Below the pieces are notes generated by a model. The model made no database searches. It saw nothing but the letters and a program-made list of their open reading frames with translations, and was not told where the DNA came from. From positions 1 through 27,196 of the forward strand of contig DDYF01000015.1 of assembly GCA_002347645.1 (NCBI GenBank): a stretch of DNA of 27,196 nt, in the 5' to 3' direction. A program made the position numbers and the translations under genes. This DNA comes from Thermoleophilia bacterium UBA2241 (GTDB lineage Bacteria > Actinomycetota > Thermoleophilia > UBA2241). Of this stretch, positions 16,861 to 24,059 are shown in pieces (the stretch's first letter is position 1; each line of letters begins with the position of its first letter).

Positions 16861-17664
16861 ATGCCGTCGGAAGGTGTGAACCGCTACACGGCGATTATCG
16901 AGCGCATCTTCGCCACGCACTACACGCCTGGCGCAAGGGTCGTGGAGTTCGCCAGAGAGGACATTGAGACGGTCGCCGCCGAACTCGACGTCAGACTACC
17001 GAAGAACCTCGGCGACATCGTGTACACGTTCAGGTACAGGGCGGCTCTGCCCGAAAGCATCGGCTCTCTCGCAGACGAGGGGGAGGCGTGGATTATCCGG
17101 CCTGCCGGTCGCGGACTGTATCGCTTTGAGCTTACGCGCGCCGTGACCCTCGAACCGAACGAGAACATGGCCGTTACCAAGATTCCCGACTCGACACCCG
17201 GAGTCATCTCCCTGTACGCCTTGAGTGACGAACAGGCCCTCCTCGCCAAGCTCCGTTACAACCGCCTCGTTGACATCTTCGCCTGCGTCACGTGCTACTC
17301 CCTCCAGAATCACCTGCGCACCACTGTTCCGGGCGTTGGTCAGGTGGAAACCGACGAGTTGTATGTCGGGGTCGACAAGCGCGGGGTTCACTACGTCATT
17401 CCGATTCAGGCCAAGGGCGGCACGGACCGCCTGAGCGTCGTTCAGATTGAGCAGGATGTCGCGTTGTGCGCGAGCAAGTTCCCGTCCCTCGTCTGTCGTC
17501 CCGTGGGCACGCAGTTCATGCGCGATGGGGTCATCGTCCTGTTCGAGTTCGAGCATGGGGGCGACGGGGTTCGCATCGTGTCCGAGAAGCACTATCAGCT
17601 CGTGCCCCCGGATGAGCTATCGGATAGCGACCTTCTGGCCTACCGGCAGCGGTTGTCCGAGTAG
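16861..17664 (+). CDS. Type II restriction endonuclease (PD-(D/E)XK, QAK variant)
   Basis: A 267-aa protein immediately downstream of the methyltransferase; ATG at 16861 follows GGGGGGAG. The C-terminal half contains ETDELYVGVD followed by a beta-strand and IPIQAKGG: Asp172, Gln183 and Lys185 match a D-x10-QxK nuclease core, the common Gln-for-Glu variant of PD-(D/E)XK. The N-terminal half (about residues 1-140) is probably the DNA-recognition part. Position and motif both support a restriction endonuclease protecting the element or its host, but no family name can be given. The gene ends in TAG; if UAG were read, the next stop is ten codons further on (17692). Confidence 0.78.
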   Translation: MPSEGVNRYTAIIERIFATHYTPGARVVEFAREDIETVAAELDVRLPKNLGDIVYTFRYRAALPESIGSLADEGEAWIIRPAGRGLYRFELTRAVTLEPNENMAVTKIPDSTPGVISLYALSDEQALLAKLRYNRLVDIFACVTCYSLQNHLRTTVPGVGQVETDELYVGVDKRGVHYVIPIQAKGGTDRLSVVQIEQDVALCASKFPSLVCRPVGTQFMRDGVIVLFEFEHGGDGVRIVSEKHYQLVPPDELSDSDLLAYRQRLSE

Positions 17665-17684
17665 TCGATTCAAGGCGCGCCCCG

Positions 17685-17694
17685 TCACGCGTGA
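17685..17694. repeat. TCACGCGTGA palindrome
   Basis: A perfect 10-bp palindrome shortly after the endonuclease stop, in the gap between convergent genes. Possible protein-binding site; no direct link to a regulator. Confidence 0.3.
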
Positions 17695-17707
17695 TGATGT
17701 TGGGACG

Positions 17708-17727
17708 CGAATCCGAGGCTGGATTCG
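17708..17727. terminator. Hairpin between convergent genes
   Basis: CGAATCC (17708-17714) pairs with GGATTCG (17721-17727) across a 6-nt loop in the 81-bp gap between the endonuclease gene and the terminase nuclease gene, which end tail to tail. It suits a bidirectional terminator, although there is no T-run. Confidence 0.45.
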
Positions 17728-17731
17728 GCCT

Positions 17732-17750
17732 CTGTCAAACGATTGTCACG
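17732..17750 (-). repeat. Paired TTTGACAG-type motif, internal copy 1
   Basis: CTGTCAAA (17732-17739) and TTGTCACG (17743-17750), offset 11 bp, in the opposite orientation to the end copies. With its flank it matches the copy at 24029-24047 at 20 of 22 positions. It lies between two convergent gene ends, so a promoter role for either is excluded. Confidence 0.55.
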
Positions 17751-18399
17751 CGGAACGCGAGGTCGCGCGCGGTCTGACCCCCCGTCGCTCGGCATACCAC
17801 GCCGCGAGCGCCACGCTCAGCACGAGGTCGTCGTGTGTCCCCTCGCGCCACGCGCCGTAGGTGTCGTGGGCGGCGTCGGTGATCTTCACCTGAAACGTCA
17901 ACGCCTCCTGAATCAGCGTCCGCGCCTCGGGCCAGCCGCCGATGAACTCCAGTCGCTTCGTCTCCAACAGCACCTTGAGCGTCAGCACGAGATCACGCTT
18001 GGGCACCCGCAACCCGAACGCCCCCGCCGTCGCCTCGCCGCCCCCGACGATGGTCAGGGGGTGCACGCGTCGGCGGTCGAGCGCCTCGCGCAAGAGGTCG
18101 ACCACGGGACGCCCGACGCCCGTCGCGTCGACCACGAGTTGCCAGTCGCCGCCGAGTTCGCGGCGCTTGGTCAGGTCGACCATGCCGCGCACGATGTCGG
18201 GGTACGGCGTGCCGAGCGGGAAGCGCTCAAGGTGCCCGACCTGATAGATCGGCTTGGGTCCACGCTCGGCGAAGGTGCCGCCGAGCACCGATACCGCCGT
18301 GTAGTCGCGCGACTGCCCGAGGTCAAGGCCGATGAAGTAGCGCCGCACGGGCGGGCCGGGCACGAACAGGGCGGGGTCGCGGGGGTCTAGGTCGCGCAT
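17746..18399 (-). CDS. Terminase large subunit, nuclease domain encoded as a separate gene
   Basis: A 217-aa RNase-H-fold headful or cos nuclease of the phage packaging motor. Catalytic acidic positions are visible: Asp26 in YFIGLDLGQSRDYTAV, Asp91 in LVVDATGVG and the Asp190-Asp191 pair in HDDLVLSVALAAWY. In most phages this is the C-terminal half of one TerL chain. Here it is a separate gene with its own GAAGGAG site and ATG, starting 15 bp after the stop of the ATPase gene (an in-frame GTG one codon earlier is also possible). A recent frameshift is unlikely because start signals and both domain ends are clean. Confidence 0.85.
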   Translation of the reverse strand: MRDLDPRDPALFVPGPPVRRYFIGLDLGQSRDYTAVSVLGGTFAERGPKPIYQVGHLERFPLGTPYPDIVRGMVDLTKRRELGGDWQLVVDATGVGRPVVDLLREALDRRRVHPLTIVGGGEATAGAFGLRVPKRDLVLTLKVLLETKRLEFIGGWPEARTLIQEALTFQVKITDAAHDTYGAWREGTHDDLVLSVALAAWYAERRGVRPRATSRSA

Positions 18400-18414
18400 C
18401 ACTCGTCTCCTTCG

Positions 18415-19197
18415 TCACACGTCCTGCGGCTGCGCAGCCCGCCAGCCTCCGAACAGTGGGGGTATCTCGGAGTTCACCGCACTCATCACAAGCTCGTAGC
18501 CGAACACTTGGTCGAGCGTCTCGACGAACTCGCACTCGTACTCCTGCCGGTACCACCACTCGCCGATGGCCTCGCGCTCGGCGTCGAGCCATGCGCACGG
18601 GATGCGCGGGCAATCGTGCGCCGTCACCTTGACCCGCCGCCACGCCTCGCCGCCCTCGGTCCACTCGTGGAAGAAGAAGCCCCGTCGTCCGAAGGGGGTC
18701 GACAGAAGAACGAGCCGCCCGCCGCTCACGGCGAGCATCGGTCGCACGGCCTGATACAACTCGTCGGGCACCCGCGAGGCTTCGTCTACTACGAGCAAGC
18801 TCACGCCGCTGTAGCCGCGAATCGTGGCCTCTTTGCCGGGCAGGCAGACGATGCGCGAGCCGTTGACCATCTCCAGACGCAAGGCTGATTCCTCGGTCAC
18901 GGGGCAAACGTCGAAAGCGAGCGCGGCGCGTACCTCCTTCACCTTGCGAAACAACTCCTGCGATTGCCGCAGGGACGGCGACAGTAGAAGCACGAGGGCG
19001 GGGGCGCGGTACTCCGACTCATGCACGGCGACGACGGCGGTCGTGGTGCTCTTCCCCGACTGGCGCGAGCAGTTGAGGATGGTCTGCCGAGCATCCGACC
19101 GCAGCAGAGCGGACTGCCACGGGTCGGGGTCGAGCCCCACGCGGCGGGCGAGCCGCACGGGGTCGACGGCAAGGGCGAGATCGGCGGCGAGGTTCAC
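18415..19197 (-). CDS. Terminase large subunit, ATPase domain encoded as a separate gene
   Basis: A 260-aa DNA-packaging ATPase. GTG at 19197 overlaps the TerS-like stop (GTGA), giving translational coupling. The protein shows an adenine-binding DPDPWQ motif (about 23-28), Walker A CSRQSGKSTT (43-52), Walker B SLLVVDEAS (133-141, with the catalytic Glu) and coupling motif LLSTPFGRRG (about 165-175). It ends near the point where a full TerL passes into its nuclease domain, which the next gene supplies. The two proteins presumably assemble into one motor bound to the prohead portal of a helper phage, or of the element's former self. Confidence 0.88.
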   Translation of the reverse strand: MNLAADLALAVDPVRLARRVGLDPDPWQSALLRSDARQTILNCSRQSGKSTTTAVVAVHESEYRAPALVLLLSPSLRQSQELFRKVKEVRAALAFDVCPVTEESALRLEMVNGSRIVCLPGKEATIRGYSGVSLLVVDEASRVPDELYQAVRPMLAVSGGRLVLLSTPFGRRGFFFHEWTEGGEAWRRVKVTAHDCPRIPCAWLDAEREAIGEWWYRQEYECEFVETLDQVFGYELVMSAVNSEIPPLFGGWRAAQPQDV

Positions 19198-19679
19198 GTC
19201 GCCAACTCCAGTTCGAGCAGGCTTTCGCTCACGGCGGCGCGCGCCTGCGGGTAGGGTTCGAGGGCGACGAGCAGGGTGCGCCGGATGTTCTGCCACTGCG
19301 CCGACACGAGGATGTTCACCTGTGGCCGCTCATCGAGTTCGCCCCTCAGCTTGGCGAGCAACTCCACGATGCGTACCAGTTCGCGCACCGCGCCGAGCGC
19401 CGTCCTCAGGTCGCCCGCCTTCTCTGCCTGTGCCCCGAGCCGCTTCGCGTCGGCTTCGAGCGCGGCGACCTTCGCCAGCAGGTCGGCGGCCAGCGTCGCT
19501 TCATTGGCGGCGCGCGCCTTGAGCATCGCGGCGGGGAGGTGCCTGCTTCTGTGCCGTGTCAGGGCATCCTCGCTGAGCCCGTATTCGCGGGATAGCGCGG
19601 GGACCGCGATACCCCCCACGAGGGCGGCGTCGATTGCCTCGCGGTCGGGGTGGACACAAACGGTGCAGACGCGGGGCAT
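19194..19679 (-). CDS. TerS-like DNA-binding protein (probable terminase small subunit)
   Basis: A 161-aa protein encoded immediately before the TerL ATPase gene. Its N-terminus has a CTVCVHPDREAID zinc-knuckle-like stretch followed by a predicted helix-turn-helix (VPALSREYGLSEDALTRHR). The middle is a long Ala/Leu/Glu/Lys-rich helix (about residues 60-115) likely to oligomerise. HTH plus coiled-coil plus position directly upstream of terL is the usual architecture of TerS, which recognises the pac or cos site. In satellites this protein redirects helper packaging to the satellite genome. ATG at 19679 lies 3 bp after the preceding stop. Confidence 0.7.
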   Translation of the reverse strand: MPRVCTVCVHPDREAIDAALVGGIAVPALSREYGLSEDALTRHRSRHLPAAMLKARAANEATLAADLLAKVAALEADAKRLGAQAEKAGDLRTALGAVRELVRIVELLAKLRGELDERPQVNILVSAQWQNIRRTLLVALEPYPQARAAVSESLLELELAT

Positions 19680-19682
19680 CCG

Positions 19683-20330
19683 TCACTCACCATCGTCGGG
19701 GCGGTCGAGCGCTGCCTGAAGCTCCAGCGCCCGCCGTCCGTTGGGGGTCGTCCTCCAGTCGCGCTCGATGTCGGCCCGCGCCTCGCGGACCATGCGCGTG
19801 TGCCCGGTGAGCAAGCCGTTGAGGACGTTCTTGAGCGCGCCGTACTGCGCCCCGAAATGGCGACCCCGACGTTCGTCGGGCAACCCGAGGGCGAGGGCTT
19901 GCTTGGCCGTCACTCGCGAGTGCTCGTTCGCCTCGCGTGCAAGCTCACCGATGCTCATGACGGCGGCGAGCATCGCCCGGTTCGCCTCCTGCATGGCGTC
20001 GTGACGCCGCATGTAGTCGGCGAGCATCTCGCGCCGCTCGCGTGCCGCCTCTTTGTCGCGTTCAGCCGCAAGCTGCCTCTCAAGCTCAACCGCCTTCAGC
20101 CTCAGCCGCTCCTGTTTGCCGAGTTTGTCATCGCGCCGCCGCTCGGCAGCCGCGAGTCGCTTCAGCGCGCCCTTGACCGCTTCGTCATCGCCTCCGCGCT
20201 CAGCGTCCAGCAGGGCAGAGCCAATCTCGGCGTTCACGTCGGCCAACGCCTTCTCGCCCTCTGCTATCCGTGCGGCGTTGTCGTCGACCATCTTCGCGAG
20301 GGTGACGATTTCGGGTTCAGGACTGCGCAT
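19683..20330 (-). CDS. Coiled-coil protein of the packaging operon
   Basis: A 215-aa highly charged protein; ATG at 20330 follows AAGGAG. From about residue 15 to 120 it is almost entirely Ala/Arg/Glu/Lys/Leu-rich and predicted as a long coiled coil (AERRRDDKLGKQERLRLKA is typical). The C-terminal 90 residues (QALALGLPDERRGRHFGAQY, then LNGLLTGHTRMVREARADIE) may be globular. Its place before terS suggests packaging, capsid-size redirection or DNA binding, but no family is recognised. Its start overlaps the end of the upstream 62-aa gene by 14 bp. Confidence 0.65.
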   Translation of the reverse strand: MRSPEPEIVTLAKMVDDNAARIAEGEKALADVNAEIGSALLDAERGGDDEAVKGALKRLAAAERRRDDKLGKQERLRLKAVELERQLAAERDKEAARERREMLADYMRRHDAMQEANRAMLAAVMSIGELAREANEHSRVTAKQALALGLPDERRGRHFGAQYGALKNVLNGLLTGHTRMVREARADIERDWRTTPNGRRALELQAALDRPDDGE

Positions 20331-20505
20331 CAGGTGTCTCCTTCCTGCGGATGGGGTGCAGGGTGCGGCTACGGGCGCGACGGATGAGGTCGTTCATGGC
20401 CGCGTGCTCGACCCGCGTCGCTGCCGTCACCTGCCACCTGCCCTTGCGGGCGGCGCGGCGTATGAGGTCGTTCATCGTGCCGGGGTCGTTCGTCTTCTCT
20501 GTCAT
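20317..20505 (-). CDS. Small protein with a duplicated MNDLIRRA unit
   Basis: A 62-aa basic protein; ATG at 20505 has GGAGG at good distance. Two units of 26 residues begin MNDLIRRAARKGRWQV and MNDLIRRARSRTLHPI; at DNA level the repeat is 20375-20397 and 20453-20475, 78 bp apart. It starts the downstream half of the leftward operon after a 106-bp gap. The size, charge and duplication suggest a small nucleic-acid or protein-binding factor, but nothing more can be claimed. Confidence 0.5.
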   Translation of the reverse strand: MTEKTNDPGTMNDLIRRAARKGRWQVTAATRVEHAAMNDLIRRARSRTLHPIRRKETPDAQS

Positions 20506-20583
20506 GCTGCGCAACCTCCGTGGGGGCGAGTACCCATCATCGTGTGTGATGTCCGCGCTCCGTTTCGAGCCTGAAATCGGAGC

Positions 20584-20602
20584 CTGTCAAACGTCTGTCA
20601 AA
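20584..20602 (-). repeat. Paired TTTGACAG motif, internal copy 2
   Basis: Two perfect CTGTCAAA units at 20584-20591 and 20595-20602, offset 11 bp, in the gap between the TubC_N-like gene and the 62-aa gene. TTGACA resembles a -35 box, but no -10 lies 16-18 bp downstream of either unit on the minus strand. Confidence 0.6.
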
Positions 20603-20611
20603 CACTCGTGC

Positions 20612-21013
20612 TCATTTCCGGTCCCCGTGCTCGGCGACGAAGGCGGCGAAGCACCGTAGGGCGAAGGACGCGTACTCGTCGACGGCGGCGCGGAGGGCGG
20701 CGAGGTCGCCGCTCCAGTAGGCGTCCGTGACGGCACGCTCGTGGGCCTTCCATTCGGGCGAGTCCATCGGGCAGCCGATACGGTAGGCGTCCGCGAGACG
20801 GGCTGTCGCCGCGCACACGATGTTCGTCGCCTCGTCGCGCCAGCCGAAGTAGTCGCACAGGTCGTCGACGTGTTCGAGTAGCTCGGCGCGGAAGGCAAGG
20901 GGCGCGGTCACGGGTTCGTCCGACAGCGGGTCGACCCGAAGGTGTCCGTCGTCGACAGAGAGGCGCATCCCGTAGGACGCGGCGCGGATGAGGAGATCGC
21001 GCACGTCGCTCAC
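20612..21013 (-). CDS. Small protein with TubC_N-like N-terminus
   Basis: A 133-aa protein. GTG at 21013 overlaps the primase stop (GTGA), so it is translated with the primase. The N-terminal 50 residues (LLIRAASYGMRLSVDDGHLRVD followed by an RAELLEHVDDLCDYF helix) resemble the TubC_N docking fold often seen in replication modules of mobile elements; note the first string is split here as LLIRAASYGMRLSV and DDGHLRVD. The C-terminal part is helical (ARLADAYRIG, AALRAAVDEYASFALRCF). It is probably a replication accessory protein, by position. Confidence 0.55.
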   Translation of the reverse strand: MSDVRDLLIRAASYGMRLSVDDGHLRVDPLSDEPVTAPLAFRAELLEHVDDLCDYFGWRDEATNIVCAATARLADAYRIGCPMDSPEWKAHERAVTDAYWSGDLAALRAAVDEYASFALRCFAAFVAEHGDRK

Positions 21014-23733
21014 CCGAGTTCCTCTCCCTCGCCGCCTACGGCCCACTGTGACGCGCCAGAGGACGGGGAGGCCGTGGGGGTGTCCTTGGTCGCCTCGACC
21101 TCCGCGCGCCCGTTAGAGCGCGTTCTAATGGCCGCGACGACGGTCGGCAGGTCGTCCGGGTCGAAGCCAACTCGCCAACTACGTTGCCGGGTAGGGTCGG
21201 GGTCGTTCGGCGTCAGGTATCCCACGCCCTCAAGCTCGACAAGGGCTCGACTGGCCTCGTCCTCGCTCAACGAAGGCATGTGATCTCGCACCTTCGCGGC
21301 GGTCACGGAGAACCAGTCTCCCCGTGCGATCTTCTTCGCGACTTCTTCGGTCAAGGTGCGCGGGTCGGCGGCGACGGGCGGGAAGGAGCCAAGCGCATCG
21401 TCGCCGCCGGCCTGCGCGGGGCGGGCGTGATCGGGAGGGGGGTCGTCGCCTGACAGCGGTCCGACTCCACCATCGGGCGGGTCGTCGTCGTCGTCGTGGT
21501 GGTGCTCACTACCGGGGAGGGGGGAGGGGGGGTTGTCTATCCCCTCCGTTTCACGTGCCATCGTGCCATCGCACCCGGAAACACCTGCAAGTGTGGCCGT
21601 TTCTGGCGTGCGTCGGCTTGCCATCGGTTTTGCCATCGTGCCATCGCTCAGGGCTTCAGGCCGGGGCAGTACCTCCACCTCGTCGGGCATGGGCTCGCCG
21701 ATGCTCAGCTTCGCGGTCTGTCCACGGCGCGTCTCGTCGTTCTTGAGGAAGCCGCCTGCCATCGCGACGAGGGCACGCCGTCGCGCCGCCGACGGGTCGA
21801 TACCGAGATCGCGCGCCAGTCGCTTGTACGTGACGGGCTCCGCGCCGTGCAGGCGAGCGACGGCCTCGACGGCCTCCCGTGTCGTCGTGGACACCGTGGC
21901 TCCCACGCCTTCGGCCACGAGGTCGGACACGAGGTCGCGGACGGCGGCGTAGTCGTCGACCGTCGCGATGATGCGCCCCTCGTCGTCGCGTTCACGACGG
22001 GCTTGGTGCAGGCGGGCGTGAGCCCGGACGAGGGTGAGCACGGCGCAGAAGTCCCGTCGCAGCCTGACCGCGACGGGACGGACGAGGGCGGCGAGGCGGT
22101 CGCCGTAGGGGATAGCGACGCGATGCTCGGCACCCTCAAGCCATGTCTGGAGCGCGTGCCACTGTGTAACGTCCGAGGCGTCCTGCCGCTTGCCCTTGGC
22201 GATGGCCTGCAACACCGCGCGTGTCTGCTCCGGGGTGTCTGTGACCCCCACGGACAGCAGGCGCGTCTCAAGCTCGGCGTCCAGTCCCGCGCGCGTCGTC
22301 GTGAGAAGCAGTCCGGTCGGACCCTCAAGGTGGATGGTGCGGGGGCGCAAGCCGTCCTTCGTCTTCTCGACGGTCGCGTAGCGGATACACCCTTCGCTCA
22401 CGAGCGAGCGCACGAGGTAGGTCGCGAGATCGCCGTACAGGCCCGCTGCCTCGAAGAGCACGAGGAAGCGGTGCGACATCGGTTCGTCGAGATAGGCGAG
22501 CACATGTTCGCTCATGCCGGTGAGCACGAACACCGCGCTCGGCGGGAAGAGGTCGACGACGGCTTGGGTGAGCCACGACTTGCCCCCGGAGCTTGGACCC
22601 TTCACCGCGACCGACACGGGCCGGTCGTCGAAGCGGGTCACGAGGGCGAGGTATACAAGCTGGGCAGCCTTCGCCTCGCCCACGACGGCGCGCGCCGCGA
22701 GTGCATCGGGCAGGCGGTCTAGGATGCGCGGCTGCATGGCGAGGTCCTGACACACGTTCCACGCCTCACGTGCCGCCGTCTCGGCGGCGTGACGCGCCTC
22801 GTCGATCCACGGCACCGCCGACTCAAGCAGCCGCCGCCAGTTTGCCCGGAAGCCCTCGCGGTCGCTCAGGTACAGGTCGCTCGGGTCCTTCGTCTCCGTC
22901 GGCATGTAGACGACGTGCGCGCGCTCACGGAGAGGGGAAGCGGACAGCCACCTCAGGACGGACTCGCCGCCGCTGTCGGGCTCGACCACGACGTACACGC
23001 GGTCGATATCGTCGAGCAACTCGGACCACTCGGGCCGCCACGTGTTCGCGCCGGGCACCCCGAGGGCAGGGAGCCCGTGGAACCACAACGTCTGCGCGTC
23101 GGACTCGCCTTCAACGATGGTGAGGGACCCCGCGCGGCGGGCTTCCTCCAGACGCCACACGCCGTACGGCATGACCTTCGTCCCGCTCTTCCACGCGAAT
23201 CCCTGCCCGCTGCCATCCCTCGCGAGTCTCAGCCGGAAGCGCACCGCTCCGGTGTCGCCGTTGCGGTCCATGTAGGGCACGCGCAGGGCGGGAGCCTTCT
23301 GGTATGTCATGTCGCTGAGCCCGAGCGCGGTCAGGAAGTCGGGAGGCAGCCCTTTGGCTTCGGCGTAGTCGGCGAGGGTACAGCCGAGCGATGGCACGAT
23401 GGCATCGCGTTGGCAATCCGCTGTGCCATCGTTTTTCGGCCTGTTTGCAGCGCTTTTCGACTGCGATGGCACGATGGCACGCGTTTTCGAGGGGGTATAG
23501 AACCCCCCCTCCCCCCCTCGGTCGGGGGCGAGATCGCGCGGCTCAAGCCCGAGAGCGGCGACGACGGCCTCGTACGGGCATCCCGCGAAGCAGTGCAGGA
23601 GCACGCGCCCATCGTCTCCGTCCTTGACGGAAAGGCTGGCGTCTCGATCATCGTGGACGGGGCAGTGCACCATGTATCCGTCGCCCATCTTCTTCGCGTG
23701 CGGGAAGCGGGCGGCGAGTTCGTCGGCGGTCAT
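21010..23733 (-). CDS. Primase-helicase replication protein
   Basis: A 907-aa replication protein. ATG at 23733 overlaps the upstream HTH stop (ATGA). Domains in order: a CHC2-like zinc ribbon (Cys24, His27, His47, Cys48, Cys52; HCPVHDDRDASLSV); a linker (72-116); Toprim primase domain with IVEGESDAQTLW (Glu208) and VVVEPDSGGE (Glu251, Asp253); a P-loop ATPase at about 370-560 with GPSSGGKS (379-386) and FLVLFEAAG; helical and winged-helix-like regions to about 690; a disordered linker with a His/Asp-rich run; and a C-terminal HTH at about 800-880. It would prime and unwind the element's own DNA. Both linkers coincide with an origin-like inverted module (21514-21649, 23386-23520). Satellites and plasmids commonly place origins in or next to such genes. 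Confidence 0.82.
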   Translation of the reverse strand: MTADELAARFPHAKKMGDGYMVHCPVHDDRDASLSVKDGDDGRVLLHCFAGCPYEAVVAALGLEPRDLAPDRGGEGGFYTPSKTRAIVPSQSKSAANRPKNDGTADCQRDAIVPSLGCTLADYAEAKGLPPDFLTALGLSDMTYQKAPALRVPYMDRNGDTGAVRFRLRLARDGSGQGFAWKSGTKVMPYGVWRLEEARRAGSLTIVEGESDAQTLWFHGLPALGVPGANTWRPEWSELLDDIDRVYVVVEPDSGGESVLRWLSASPLRERAHVVYMPTETKDPSDLYLSDREGFRANWRRLLESAVPWIDEARHAAETAAREAWNVCQDLAMQPRILDRLPDALAARAVVGEAKAAQLVYLALVTRFDDRPVSVAVKGPSSGGKSWLTQAVVDLFPPSAVFVLTGMSEHVLAYLDEPMSHRFLVLFEAAGLYGDLATYLVRSLVSEGCIRYATVEKTKDGLRPRTIHLEGPTGLLLTTTRAGLDAELETRLLSVGVTDTPEQTRAVLQAIAKGKRQDASDVTQWHALQTWLEGAEHRVAIPYGDRLAALVRPVAVRLRRDFCAVLTLVRAHARLHQARRERDDEGRIIATVDDYAAVRDLVSDLVAEGVGATVSTTTREAVEAVARLHGAEPVTYKRLARDLGIDPSAARRRALVAMAGGFLKNDETRRGQTAKLSIGEPMPDEVEVLPRPEALSDGTMAKPMASRRTPETATLAGVSGCDGTMARETEGIDNPPSPLPGSEHHHDDDDDPPDGGVGPLSGDDPPPDHARPAQAGGDDALGSFPPVAADPRTLTEEVAKKIARGDWFSVTAAKVRDHMPSLSEDEASRALVELEGVGYLTPNDPDPTRQRSWRVGFDPDDLPTVVAAIRTRSNGRAEVEATKDTPTASPSSGASQWAVGGEGEELG
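21514..21649 (+). repeat. Origin-like module, copy A (G-tract plus TGCCATCG iterons)
   Basis: A G-rich tract (21514-21532), TCTATCCCCTCC, then tandem TGCCATCG at 21556-21571, a single unit at 21619-21626 and a second tandem at 21631-21646. The order and spacing match copy B in inverted orientation. It lies in the coding region for the disordered C-terminal linker of the primase. Confidence 0.75.
23386..23520 (-). repeat. Origin-like module, copy B (inverted)
   Basis: On the minus strand: G-tract (23519-23503), CTATACCCCC, tandem TGCCATCG at 23479-23464 and 23404-23389, with one oppositely oriented unit at 23424-23431. The 20-nt block at 23481-23462 equals 21554-21573 and the 19-nt block at 23404-23386 equals 21631-21649; both pairs are 77 bp apart. 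It encodes the linker between zinc ribbon and Toprim. Confidence 0.75.
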
Positions 23734-24059
23734 TCGGGCAACTCCACGCCGAGCATCCGCGCCAGCGCGGATGTAGGCACTATCAGTCGCCCCGACACGC
23801 GGATGGTCGGTAGGGAACCGTCCTTCGCCGCCCTGTAGCTCGCGGGGCGCGACAGGCCGAGCGCGAACCCCGCCTCGGGCACCGTGCACGTCGAGCGCGC
23901 GAGGATGTCGTGAAGCTCGGCGAGGCTTGCGCAGGCGGCCTTGCGCATCGTCGGGCGCGCGCTCGCCCCATCACCGCTACTGTTGTCCGCACCTCCGAAG
24001 TGGTCGGCTTGCGGGTGTTTCTCGACCCCTGTCATACGGTTGTCACGCGGGAGAGTCAT
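23730..24059 (-). CDS. Excisionase-like helix-turn-helix protein
   Basis: A small DNA-binding protein, 109 aa from ATG 24059 (101 aa from ATG 24035; neither has a strong ribosome site). The C-terminal half, VPEAGFALGLSRPASYRAAK, then DGSLPTIRVSGRLIVPTSAL, is a typical excisionase/MerR-type winged HTH in which a sugar-phosphate-contacting turn is followed by a strand pair. The gene overlaps the XRE gene end by up to 17 bp and is coupled (ATGA) to the primase gene. By position it could be the excisionase or the activator of the leftward operon, as AlpA/Xis proteins are in satellites. A paired TTTGACAG-type motif lies inside its 5' end. Confidence 0.72.
   Translation of the reverse strand: MTLPRDNRMTGVEKHPQADHFGGADNSSGDGASARPTMRKAACASLAELHDILARSTCTVPEAGFALGLSRPASYRAAKDGSLPTIRVSGRLIVPTSALARMLGVELPE
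24029..24047 (-). repeat. Paired TTTGACAG-type motif, internal copy 3
   Basis: CTGTCATA (24029-24036) and TTGTCACG (24040-24047), offset 11 bp. It straddles the XRE stop and the start region of the HTH gene, where a bound protein could control the junction between regulator and replication genes. Confidence 0.5.
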
